From 2-02-FULL-55-14 sp964473365 (GTDB taxonomy: Bacteria > Bacteroidota > Ignavibacteria > UBA10030): a DNA stretch of 27,643 nucleotides. The notes beneath the pieces are model-generated. The model did no database searches. It saw nothing but the letters and a program-made list of their open reading frames with translations, and had not been told where the DNA came from. The stretch covers positions 1-27,643 of the forward strand of contig CAYYOV010000034.1 in NCBI GenBank assembly GCA_964473365.1, read 5' to 3'. The position numbers and the translations under genes were made by a program. Of this stretch, positions 1-7,354 are shown in pieces. Within the stretch, counting starts at the first letter, position 1, and the number at the start of each line of letters is the position of its first letter.

Positions 1-255
1 ATGCTCGCGTATCTGACGCCGGCCGGCCGCGTGGTCACGGCCATGAGCATCAGCGAAAACTGTCGCTCCCGCGATTTCTATCTGGAGGGGGAGAACATAC
101 ATTGCGCCAATTGCCCTTCATACTGGAACGCCTCAAGCCTTGAAGCCTATGCCTGTTGTCAGAAGTACTATCCCGACCCGATCCCCAGCACGGTGCTTGG
201 GGACGAGGTGCGGATCCAGGCCGTGACTGCCCGTCAGTGGCAAACGAGATCCTGA
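1..255 (+). CDS. possible Cys-rich small protein or 3' end of a gene cut by the window edge
   Basis: This frame is open from the first base and stops at 253-255, 35 bases before pckG. It reads 84 residues. The ATG at position 1 may be internal, because nothing upstream is visible. Third codon positions are mostly G or C, like the real genes here. The middle carries a Cys-rich stretch (one Cys, then CxxC, then a CC pair) that could bind metal or form disulfides. I recognise no family, and it could be a chance ORF. Confidence 0.35.
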   Translation: MLAYLTPAGRVVTAMSISENCRSRDFYLEGENIHCANCPSYWNASSLEAYACCQKYYPDPIPSTVLGDEVRIQAVTARQWQTRS

Positions 256-290
256 TCCGTCCATCACCATCGGCCCACCGGAGACAACCT

Positions 291-2030
291 ATGACCGACA
301 TCGAACGCTGGGTGGAAGAGACCGCCCGAGTCACCCGACCAGATCGCATCCATTGGTGCGATGGATCCCGAGACGAGTACGACGGCCTCATCCGTTCGAT
401 GCTGAAGGATGGGACACTGCTGGCGTACGACCAGACGACCTATCCGGGCTGCTACCTGCACCGGAGTCACCCGAGTGATGTGGCCCGTACGGAGCAACTG
501 ACGTTCATCTGCTCACCGGAGAAGGACGACGCGGGCCCGAACAACAACTGGATGGCTCCCGCAGACGCCAAGGAGAAGGTGGGGAGACTGTTCGAGGGGA
601 GCATGAAGGGGCGCACAATGTACGTGATCCCGTACCTGATGGGTCCGGCCGGCTCTCCATACAGTAAGGTGGGTGTTGAGATCACCGATAGTCCGTACGT
701 CGTTGCGAACATGCACATCATGACGCGCGTTGGCGGCGTCGCGATGAAGCACTATGCCGCCAGCGGCCAATTCGTGCCCGGATTGCATTCGCTGGGCGAT
801 CTGTCGCCCGACCGGCGATTCATCATGCATTTCCCCGAAGAGAATCTGGTCTGGAGCATCGGCAGCGGATATGGCGGCAACGCGCTCCTCGGCAAGAAGT
901 GCTTTGCGCTGCGTCTTGCGTCGGCCATGGCTCGCAAGGAAGGGTGGATGGCCGAGCACATGCTCATCATCGGCCTGGAGGATCCATCAGGCAAGGTGAC
1001 GTACATGGCGGCAGCATTCCCGAGCGCTTCGGGCAAGACGAACCTGGCGATGCTCGTGTCGACGCTCGCATCGCAAGGATATAAAGTGTGGACGGTGGGC
1101 GACGATATCGCCTGGATGTACATTGATGGCGAAGGGCGGTTGCGGGCTGTCAATCCCGAGGCCGGTTTCTTCGGAGTTGCTCCCGGTACGAGCGCCAAGA
1201 CGAACCCGATCGCCATGGATACGATCGGCCGGAACACGATCTACACGAATGTTGCCATGACGGCCGATCGGAAACCGTGGTGGGAAGGAATGGGAACCGA
1301 ACCGGGGGCCGGCGTCACTGATTGGCAGGGACGTCCCTGGGCGCCTGGAAGTGAAAAGGCCGCGCATCCGAATTCGCGGTTCACGGCGCCGGCAAGCCAG
1401 TGCCCGACGATCTCGCCGAAGTGGGAGGATCCGGAAGGCGTGGTCATTTCAGCCATCATCTTCGGGAGTCGCCGGTCCGTGACGGTCCCGCTCGTCTATC
1501 AGGCGGTGAACTGGCAGCACGGCGTCTTCATGGGATCGAGCATGGGTGCCGAGACGACGGCTGCTGCGACAGGAGCGGTGGGCGTTGTGCGTCGAGACCC
1601 GATGGCGATGCTCCCGTTCTGCGGCTACAACATGGCTGACTATTTCCAGCATTGGCTGGATATGGGCAAGCGGATGAAGCACCCACCGTTGATCTTCCGG
1701 GTCAACTGGTTCCGCAAGGACGCCGACGGCAAGTTCCTGTGGCCGGGGTATGGCGATAATATTCGCGTGCTCAAGTGGATCCTCGAGCGCGTAAACGGAA
1801 AAGGGAAAGCGGTCGAGACCGTCCTCGGCTACATGCCGACCGCCGACGCTATCGATACGGAAGGTCTGAGCTTGCCCCCTGGGGCGATGCAGACGCTGAC
1901 GTCCGTCGACACGGAGGGATGGTTGCGGGGAACGATCGAGATGGACAAGTTCTATACGCAATTCGGTGAACGGCTTCCGAAGGAGATCAGAGACGAACAC
2001 GCCGGCCTTCGAAAGCGGCTTGGGGCATAG
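291..2030 (+). CDS. pckG: phosphoenolpyruvate carboxykinase (GTP)
   Basis: GTP-dependent PEP carboxykinase converts oxaloacetate and GTP to PEP, CO2 and GDP, the cytosolic entry step of gluconeogenesis. The 579 residues are close to the family's usual length of about 600. Visible motifs are the kinase-1a P-loop FPSASGKTN (about residues 243-251) and the nucleotide-site block WPGYGDN near residue 486. The frame is open back to 156, but the ATG at 291 is preferred: GGAGA lies about 6 bases upstream and the protein then starts in the usual place. One oddity is that the P-loop has Ser247 where most GTP-type enzymes have the hyper-reactive Cys (PSACGKTN). The downstream genes concern phosphate, with no obvious functional link. 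The family assignment is firm. Confidence 0.96.
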   Translation: MTDIERWVEETARVTRPDRIHWCDGSRDEYDGLIRSMLKDGTLLAYDQTTYPGCYLHRSHPSDVARTEQLTFICSPEKDDAGPNNNWMAPADAKEKVGRLFEGSMKGRTMYVIPYLMGPAGSPYSKVGVEITDSPYVVANMHIMTRVGGVAMKHYAASGQFVPGLHSLGDLSPDRRFIMHFPEENLVWSIGSGYGGNALLGKKCFALRLASAMARKEGWMAEHMLIIGLEDPSGKVTYMAAAFPSASGKTNLAMLVSTLASQGYKVWTVGDDIAWMYIDGEGRLRAVNPEAGFFGVAPGTSAKTNPIAMDTIGRNTIYTNVAMTADRKPWWEGMGTEPGAGVTDWQGRPWAPGSEKAAHPNSRFTAPASQCPTISPKWEDPEGVVISAIIFGSRRSVTVPLVYQAVNWQHGVFMGSSMGAETTAAATGAVGVVRRDPMAMLPFCGYNMADYFQHWLDMGKRMKHPPLIFRVNWFRKDADGKFLWPGYGDNIRVLKWILERVNGKGKAVETVLGYMPTADAIDTEGLSLPPGAMQTLTSVDTEGWLRGTIEMDKFYTQFGERLPKEIRDEHAGLRKRLGA

Positions 2031-2055
2031 TCTTTCCCCATTCTCACGAAACGTT

Positions 2056-2084
2056 TTGACAGACAGCGCACGCACTCTCACTTT
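2056..2084 (+). promoter_or_regulatory. candidate promoter of the DUF47-pit pair
   Basis: TTGACA at 2056-2061 is followed after 17 bases by CACTTT at 2079-2084. The -35 is perfect and the -10 is weak (C in place of the first T). Transcription would start near 2091, leaving a very short leader that begins about at the GAGG ribosome site of the next gene. That short leader lowers confidence. Confidence 0.4.
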
Positions 2085-2101
2085 GACCGCGAGGCCATTC
2101 C

Positions 2102-2749
2102 ATGAAACTTGACGTCTTGATCCAGAAGTTGCTTCCGACCGACAGCAAATTCTTTGGGTATCTGGAAGAATCCTGCCAGAACCTCGTCGAGGCGGGAGAG
2201 ACGCTTCGCACGCTGATGCTGACCACGAAAGCCGCTGAGCGCGACGCTCTCGTGAGCAAGATCTCCGACCATGAGCACCGGGGTGATGCGATCACGCACA
2301 CGATCTTTTCTGAGTTGAATTCAACGTTCGTGACGCCGCTCGATCGGGAGGACATTCACAAGCTTGCCTCGGCGCTTGACGATATCATGGACTTCATGGA
2401 CGGCAGCGTCGCGCGTTTCAATCTCTACGGATTGAAGCGGTATCCCCCGGCCATGGCACAGATGGCCGACATCCTGGCCAAGTCGATCGTCGAGGTGCGC
2501 AATGGGGTCAAGATGCTGCGCAACATGCAGAAGACCGGCGAGATCCAGACGATCTTGAAGCGAATCAACACCTTTGAGAACGAGGCTGATGCGCTCTTTG
2601 AAAAGACCGTCAGCGAGCTGTTCGCGAAAGAGAAGAACGCGATCGAGATCATGAAGCTGAAAGAGGTCTACGTCGGTCTCGAGACGGCGACCGACAAGTG
2701 CGAGGATGCTGCAAACGTGCTGGAGAGCATTCTGATCAAGAACGCGTGA
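2102..2749 (+). CDS. DUF47 / PhoU-like phosphate transport regulator
   Basis: A 215-residue all-helical protein of the DUF47 family (Pit accessory protein, TIGR00153-like), distantly related to PhoU. Family members are typically encoded just before a PiT transporter and are thought to modulate phosphate uptake. The sequence shows the expected pattern of long amphipathic helices, with acidic E/D-rich segments such as TPLDREDIHKLASALDDIMD about residues 77-96. GAGG at 2091-2094 lies 7 bases before the ATG. The stop is 10 bases from the transporter start, so the two are almost certainly one operon. No membrane segment or signal peptide is visible, so it is cytosolic. The role in regulation is inferred from family and context. 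Confidence 0.9.
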   Translation: MKLDVLIQKLLPTDSKFFGYLEESCQNLVEAGETLRTLMLTTKAAERDALVSKISDHEHRGDAITHTIFSELNSTFVTPLDREDIHKLASALDDIMDFMDGSVARFNLYGLKRYPPAMAQMADILAKSIVEVRNGVKMLRNMQKTGEIQTILKRINTFENEADALFEKTVSELFAKEKNAIEIMKLKEVYVGLETATDKCEDAANVLESILIKNA

Positions 2750-2759
2750 GGTGCCGACG

Positions 2760-3776
2760 ATGCTGACTCTCACGCTCATCATCATCGTGATCGCCCTGCT
2801 GTTCGATTTCCTGAACGGCATGAACGACGCCGCCAATTCGATCGCTACTGTGGTCTCGACCCGCGTCCTCACCCCGCGCGTGGCCGTGGCATGGGCTGCG
2901 GCGTTCAATTTCTTGGCGGCTTTTGGGTTCGGGGTTGCAGTGGCCAAGACCATCGGCCGGGGGATCGTCGATCCGGCCATTGTCGACCAGGAGCTTATCT
3001 TGTCTGCACTCGTCGGGGCCATCGTGTGGACGCATCTGTGCACGCACTATGGGTTCCCCATCAGCGTCTCGCATGCGCTCATCGGTGGGCTTGCCGGGGC
3101 CGCGATCGCAAAGGCGGGCATCGAAGCCGTCGTGATGTCCGGCCTGACAAAGGTCGCGATCTTCATCTTCCTGTCGCCGATCCTGGGCCTCCTCATCAGC
3201 TTCCTCCTCATGGTGGGCGTCAGTTGGCTGTTCCGGAAGACAGATCTGAGGCGCACGGACCGCCTCTTTCGCGTGGGCCAGTTGGTCTCATCTGCCGCCT
3301 ACAGTCTGGGACACGGAACGAATGATGCTCAGAAGATCATGGGGATCATCTCCGTGCTTCTGTTCACGACGCCTGCCGCCGTTCCGACCTGGCTCTATGA
3401 CAAGGCGCTGGGTTTCTATGTGCCGGTGTGGGTCATCTTCGCCGCGTATACTGCGATCGGACTTGGCACGCTGATGGGAGGCTGGCGGGTCATCCGTACC
3501 ATGGGGGTGAAACTGACGCACCTGAAGCCGGTGCACGGTTTCTGTGCCGAAACGGGAGGGGCGGTGGTGCTCTTTGCGACGGCGCTTGCCGGGATACCGG
3601 TCAGCACGACGCATACGATCGCTGGAAGCATCATGGGCGTCGGTGCGACGCGTCGGATGTCGGCGGTTCGGTGGGGTGTTGCAGGACGGATCGTCGTTGC
3701 GTGGATCCTGACGATGCCGGTGGCGGGAGGACTCGGATATATGCTGTCGCTTGGGATCCGCTCGCTCCATCATTGA
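2760..3776 (+). CDS. pit: PiT-family inorganic phosphate transporter
   Basis: Low-affinity phosphate permease of the inner membrane (PiT/PHO4 family, cation- or metal-phosphate symport). The 338 residues have about 8-10 hydrophobic segments. Both diagnostic duplicated signatures are present: GMNDAANSIAT near residue 20 and GHGTNDAQKIMG near residue 184. The GTG at 2751 is also in frame, but the ATG at 2760 has GAGGTG just upstream and gives the typical family N-terminus starting directly in the first membrane helix, so I chose it. It follows the DUF47 gene by 10 bases, the standard pairing for bacterial PiT systems. The cation used cannot be read from the sequence. Confidence 0.95.
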   Translation: MLTLTLIIIVIALLFDFLNGMNDAANSIATVVSTRVLTPRVAVAWAAAFNFLAAFGFGVAVAKTIGRGIVDPAIVDQELILSALVGAIVWTHLCTHYGFPISVSHALIGGLAGAAIAKAGIEAVVMSGLTKVAIFIFLSPILGLLISFLLMVGVSWLFRKTDLRRTDRLFRVGQLVSSAAYSLGHGTNDAQKIMGIISVLLFTTPAAVPTWLYDKALGFYVPVWVIFAAYTAIGLGTLMGGWRVIRTMGVKLTHLKPVHGFCAETGGAVVLFATALAGIPVSTTHTIAGSIMGVGATRRMSAVRWGVAGRIVVAWILTMPVAGGLGYMLSLGIRSLHH

Positions 3777-3780
3777 GCGA
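3762..3780. terminator. weak hairpin between convergent pit and SDR genes
   Basis: TCGCTC (3762-3767) pairs with GAGCGA (3775-3780) around a 7-base loop that contains the start of the pit stop codon. There is no T-run on either side. It could help end transcription from both convergent genes, but it is small and may be chance. Confidence 0.25.
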
Positions 3781-3792
3781 CTGCCCGTTGCG

Positions 3793-4797
3793 TCAAAGCC
3801 ACCCTGCTTGAAGATACCACTCGTAGGAAGTCCGCAGCCCGTGGTCCAGCTGCGTTCCGGCCCGGAAACCGAGTTCTTCACCGATCCTCCGGGTGCTGCA
3901 GATCCAGTGGTCCTGCGTCATGTCGCGGGCCTTGTCAATGCTGAGGACGGCGGGTTTCGGTCCGAACCATGACACCGCCTCAACGAGGCCGGCAACGCCG
4001 TATAGCAGCGCTTCCGGGAAATGGACACGGATGGGCCGCCGGCCGACGATCGCTGCGATGAGCGACATCAATTCGGCAAACAGGTGAGGTTGTGGGTCGG
4101 CAGCGTAGTAGGTGCGTCCCACGGCCCTTGGATCGAACGCAGCGAGCCGGATCGCTTCGACGAGGTCGTGAACGTGGATGAGGCTGAGCGACTTGTCGGG
4201 GCCCCCGATCACCGGAGATATTCCGTAGCGGACCCATCGGAACATCTCGAGCGTATCGCGATCGCGCGGACCGTAGACGGCTGGCGGTCGGATGATACTG
4301 ATCGGCAGATGCGTTGCAGCGGCGCTCACCAGCCGTTCAGCCTCCAGCTTTGAGCGCCCGTAGGCCGTGATCGGGTGCTCCGGTTCTGATTCGTCGAGCA
4401 GATGACCGTCCAGGCTGGGTCCGGCGACCGTCAAGCTGCTGATGAAGCAGAATCGATCGAGCGACGGCAGTTGTGCGGCGACCTCGAGCAGTGTACGGGT
4501 TGCGTCTACATTGCCACGATGATAGTCTGCCTCTCGCTTGGCTTTTGTGACACCGGCAACGTGGATGATGGTGCGGACCCCCTGTGCGGCAGACTGCACG
4601 GTTGGAACGTCTGTCAGCGATGCCCGAACGATCTCGATTCGGGGGTCGTGCAGCCAGGGGGGCAGGCGACGCCCGGGACGCACCAGGCAACGGAGCCGGT
4701 GACCTTCACGCACGAACCTTTCCGCAACGTGACTCCCGATGAATCCTGTCGCGCCCGTTAGCAGGATCGGTCCATGCTCTGTAAGTTGTTGTGCCAC
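3793..4797 (-). CDS. extended SDR, NAD(P)-dependent epimerase/reductase; candidate ceramide reductase (CerR-like)
   Basis: An extended short-chain dehydrogenase/reductase of about 334 residues. It shows the N-terminal Rossmann motif TGATGFIGSH and the catalytic YGRSK (Tyr-x3-Lys) in the middle, like the dihydroflavonol-reductase-type branch. It is transcribed away from a serine-palmitoyltransferase-type gene. In Caulobacter an SDR of this type (CerR) reduces the 3-keto group in sphingolipid synthesis, so that role is inferred here from neighbours. The frame allows a TTG start at 4809 or a GTG at 4797. Neither has a visible ribosome site, and I list the GTG. Threonine dehydrogenase was considered, but the N-terminal motif and the non-KBL neighbour argue against it. 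The SDR family is certain; the substrate is not. Confidence 0.85.
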   Translation of the reverse strand: MAQQLTEHGPILLTGATGFIGSHVAERFVREGHRLRCLVRPGRRLPPWLHDPRIEIVRASLTDVPTVQSAAQGVRTIIHVAGVTKAKREADYHRGNVDATRTLLEVAAQLPSLDRFCFISSLTVAGPSLDGHLLDESEPEHPITAYGRSKLEAERLVSAAATHLPISIIRPPAVYGPRDRDTLEMFRWVRYGISPVIGGPDKSLSLIHVHDLVEAIRLAAFDPRAVGRTYYAADPQPHLFAELMSLIAAIVGRRPIRVHFPEALLYGVAGLVEAVSWFGPKPAVLSIDKARDMTQDHWICSTRRIGEELGFRAGTQLDHGLRTSYEWYLQAGWL

Positions 4798-4809
4798 TGA
4801 TAGTTGCAA

Positions 4810-4838
4810 TTGATTTTCGTGATGGTGTAAAGTATATT
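4810..4838 (+). promoter_or_regulatory. sigma70-like promoter of spt, overlapping a possible leftward -10
   Basis: TTGATT (4810-4815), 17 bases, TATATT (4833-4838). Transcription would start near 4845, giving a leader of about 60 bases before the spt TTG. On the other strand TATACT (4836-4831) could act as the -10 of the divergent SDR gene, although no good -35 is seen for it. The two -10 boxes would overlap. Confidence 0.6.
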
Positions 4839-4860
4839 GAAAAATCGCGTGTTTTCACAG

Positions 4861-4883
4861 ATGCACGCCTGTGCAAGGCGCAT
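4861..4883 (+). promoter_or_regulatory. hairpin in the spt leader
   Basis: CGCCT (4866-4870) pairs with AGGCG (4876-4880) and the outer ATG (4861-4863) pairs with CAT (4881-4883), leaving a two-base bulge. The hairpin ends 8 bases before the GAAGGAG ribosome site at 4891-4897. It could influence translation or mRNA stability, but it is short and might be incidental. Confidence 0.3.
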
Positions 4884-4903
4884 TCCTACCGAAGGAGTAC
4901 CCG

Positions 4904-6118
4904 TTGGACCTATTCGAGAAATGCAAAGGATTCACCCGGGCTGATGAAACGAAGGCGGCAGGATTCTATCCCTACTTCCATGCCATCGAGGAGAACGAAG
5001 GTCCCGTTGTGACGATCGGTGGCCGCAAGGTCATCATGGCCGGATCGAACAACTACCTGGGTCTCACGGCGCACCCCGCCGTCAAAGAAGCAGCTATCAA
5101 GGCGGTCGAAAAATACGGGACAGGCTGTTCTGGATCGCGATACCTCACGGGAACGCTCGATCTCCACGTCGAGCTCGAAGGCCGTCTGGCGAAGTTTTTC
5201 GGCAAAGAAGATTGTCTCCTGTATAGCACGGGTTTTCAGACCGCCCAAGGTGTGATCCCGACGCTGCTCGAACCAGGCGAATTTGTCGTCACGGACAAGG
5301 ATAACCATGCCTGCATCGTGGCCGGCAACCTGATCGCAGCCGGCATGTCATCGTATGCCGGAAAAGGGACCGAGGCGGTCGTCCGATACAAGCACAACGA
5401 CATGAAGCACCTCGAGACGGTCATCTCCCGGCTTCCGAAAGAATCCGGAAAGCTGATCGTCACCGACGGAGTCTTCTCGACGTCGGGCCAGATCGTGGAT
5501 CTGCCCGAAATGGTGGCGGTGGCGCGGCGTCACAACGCGCGGATCCTGGTCGATGACGCTCATGCGACCGGCGTGATCGGGAAGGGAGGGCGCGGGACCG
5601 CCAGCCACTACGGCCTCGAAAAAGAGACCGACCTGACGATGGGAACGTTCAGCAAGACTTTCGCGTCGCTCGGTGGCTTCGTCGTCGGCGACCGAGTGGT
5701 CATCAACTATCTCAAGCATCACGCTCCAGCCCTTATCTTCAGCGCCAGCCCCACGCCGGCCTCGGTCGCCGCGGCGCTCGCCGCACTCACGATCCTCGAG
5801 AAAGAACCGGAGCGCATCGACAAGCTGATGCACAACGCCCGGAAGATGCGGACCGGCCTGAAGGGGATGGGATATCGCGTCAATGAGCACGATTCGGCAG
5901 TCGTTCCGGTCATCATCGGCGACACCGAGAAGGTCCTTGTGATGTGGCGGCACCTGTTCGATGCGGGCGTCTTCGTCAACGCCTTCATCCGACCCGGCGT
6001 TCCCCCGGGACTTGAGATGCTCCGCACGAGTTACATGGCCACACACGAGGATGAACATCTTGACAAGATCCTCGATGTGTTCGGTGTCGTAGGCAAGAAG
6101 CTTGGCGTGATCGCATAG
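4904..6118 (+). CDS. spt: alpha-oxoamine synthase, serine palmitoyltransferase type
   Basis: A PLP enzyme that condenses an amino acid with an acyl-CoA or acyl-ACP. The serine palmitoyltransferase type makes 3-ketosphinganine, the first step of sphingolipid synthesis. The protein has 404 residues. Catalytic residues are visible: His135 (DNHACI), Asp217 and His220 (DDAHATG), and PLP-lysine Lys251 in GTFSKTFASLGG. The D-H-K spacing of 3 and 31 matches Sphingomonas SPT (D231, H234, K265). The TFSK-FASLGG block is SPT-like, whereas KBL has GTLGKALGG. The start is a TTG: GAAGGAG at 4891-4897 lies 6 bases before it, while the upstream GTG at 4871 has no ribosome site. KBL or BioF activity cannot be fully excluded, but neighbours favour SPT. 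Confidence 0.82.
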   Translation: MDLFEKCKGFTRADETKAAGFYPYFHAIEENEGPVVTIGGRKVIMAGSNNYLGLTAHPAVKEAAIKAVEKYGTGCSGSRYLTGTLDLHVELEGRLAKFFGKEDCLLYSTGFQTAQGVIPTLLEPGEFVVTDKDNHACIVAGNLIAAGMSSYAGKGTEAVVRYKHNDMKHLETVISRLPKESGKLIVTDGVFSTSGQIVDLPEMVAVARRHNARILVDDAHATGVIGKGGRGTASHYGLEKETDLTMGTFSKTFASLGGFVVGDRVVINYLKHHAPALIFSASPTPASVAAALAALTILEKEPERIDKLMHNARKMRTGLKGMGYRVNEHDSAVVPVIIGDTEKVLVMWRHLFDAGVFVNAFIRPGVPPGLEMLRTSYMATHEDEHLDKILDVFGVVGKKLGVIA

Positions 6119-6151
6119 CAGATCGACGGTGGATCGTGCCCTTGTTCAGCG

Positions 6152-6190
6152 AAGGCTGCTCTCACTCCGGGGGCAGCCTTTCCCTTTTCT
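6152..6190 (+). terminator. intrinsic terminator or attenuator between spt and the GNAT gene
   Basis: AAGGCTGC (6152-6159) and GCAGCCTT (6173-6180) form a perfect 8-bp stem with a 13-base loop, followed by TCCCTTTTCT. It sits in the 93-base gap after spt. No promoter is apparent between it and the next gene, so partial read-through would set the ratio of the two products. Confidence 0.65.
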
Positions 6191-6211
6191 ACCAGTTTCT
6201 GAGGAGCCAGC

Positions 6212-7333
6212 ATGAGCGCCATCACCATCCGACCGGTCCGGACCAAGAGCGACCGCAAGCTGTTCATCGAGATCCAATGGATGATGAACCGTGACATGCC
6301 AGCGTGGGTGCCGCCGCTCCGGATGGACCGTTGGAAATTGACCGACGTCAAGAAGAACCCATTCTACCAGCACGCAGAGGTTGAGTTCTACATCGCCGAA
6401 CGCAACGGCCAGCCGGTAGGTCGGATCGGGGCGATCGTGAATCACAATCACAACCGCGAACACGGAGAGTCGATGGGATTCTTCGGGTTCTTCGAATCCG
6501 TGAACGATCAGGAAGTCTCCAAAGCGCTGCTCGACACCGCCCGCGCTTTTGTCAAGGCCCATGGTGCGACTCAGTTTCGTGGTCCGGTGACGCCATCGGT
6601 CAACGACGAGTATGGATTGCTGGTAGACGGCTTCGATCGCACGCCGGCGGTGCTCATGTCGTACAACCCCCCGTACTACGCGGCATTGCTGGAAAGCTAC
6701 GGTTTGAGGAAAGTCAAAGACCTCTTGGCATATCTGATGGACCAGGAGACGGTCTATTCCGATCGGTTGGAACGGGCCAATCGACTCGTCCGGGAGCGGC
6801 AGGAGATCGAGCTGCGGCCGATCGACATGAAACATTTTCACGACGACGTTGAGCGATTGAAGGAGGTCTACAATCGGGCATGGGCGAAGAATTGGGGCGC
6901 CGTCCCGATGACGGACGACGAGATCGATGCGCTCGCGGCCGATCTAAAACCAGTGGTCGTACCTGAGCTCGTCCTCTTTGCGTTCAAGAAGGGGAAGGTG
7001 ATTGGTTTTGCCCTTTCTTTGCCCGATATTAATCAAGCCTTGCGTTTCAATCGCAGCGGTGGCCTCGTGACCGGGCTCTGGCACTTGTGGTCGAAAAAGC
7101 GGCACATCGACACGGTGCGGATCATTGCGCTCGGTACCCTTCCGGAGTATCTCAACACGGGGGCAGCCGGCGTGCTGTTCTATGAGACCGCCGTTCGTGC
7201 CAAACGTCTGGGCTACCGCTATGGTGAGGCCAGTTGGGTGCTCGAAGACAATGCTCCCATGGTCAAATCCGCCGAGGCATTGAAAGGCGTCATCTCCAAA
7301 CGCTACCGGCTCTACCAGATGCCGGCTTCCTGA
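6212..7333 (+). CDS. large GNAT-fold acyltransferase; candidate bacterial ceramide synthase (bCerS-like)
   Basis: A 373-residue protein that looks like two GNAT-type halves. The N-terminal part has WVPPLR followed by NPFYQHAEVEFYIAERNG, a pattern I associate with the acyl-CoA N-acyltransferase-like family that includes Caulobacter bCerS (CCNA_01212). The C-terminal part carries NRAWAKNWGAVPM and a late EASWVLEDN segment. bCerS acylates the amino group of the sphingoid base; that role is inferred here because the gene directly follows spt and lies near a CerR-like SDR. No signal peptide is seen. GAGGAG lies 6 bases before the ATG. ilvE follows 21 bases downstream. The GNAT-like family call is fairly safe; the ceramide substrate is unproven. 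Confidence 0.75.
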   Translation: MSAITIRPVRTKSDRKLFIEIQWMMNRDMPAWVPPLRMDRWKLTDVKKNPFYQHAEVEFYIAERNGQPVGRIGAIVNHNHNREHGESMGFFGFFESVNDQEVSKALLDTARAFVKAHGATQFRGPVTPSVNDEYGLLVDGFDRTPAVLMSYNPPYYAALLESYGLRKVKDLLAYLMDQETVYSDRLERANRLVRERQEIELRPIDMKHFHDDVERLKEVYNRAWAKNWGAVPMTDDEIDALAADLKPVVVPELVLFAFKKGKVIGFALSLPDINQALRFNRSGGLVTGLWHLWSKKRHIDTVRIIALGTLPEYLNTGAAGVLFYETAVRAKRLGYRYGEASWVLEDNAPMVKSAEALKGVISKRYRLYQMPAS

Positions 7334-7354
7334 ACCTCCACCTGATGACCCAAC

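Noticed and set aside
156..290. Upstream extension of pckG to an earlier start
   Set aside because: The ATG at 291 has a good ribosome site and gives the family's normal N-terminus; the extension overlaps the preceding frame.
1449..3043. Long minus-strand open frames opposite pckG, DUF47 and pit
   Set aside because: They are mirror images of GC-rich genes, have no family signature and low-complexity Arg/His-rich composition.
4871..4903. GTG start for spt at 4871
   Set aside because: No ribosome site precedes it, it lies in a hairpin loop, and GAAGGAG sits exactly before the TTG at 4904.
3793..6118. Threonine degradation pair (threonine dehydrogenase plus KBL)
   Set aside because: The oxoamine synthase has SPT-type rather than KBL-type PLP-lysine context, and the SDR has the reductase-like TGATGFIGSH start rather than a threonine-dehydrogenase start.
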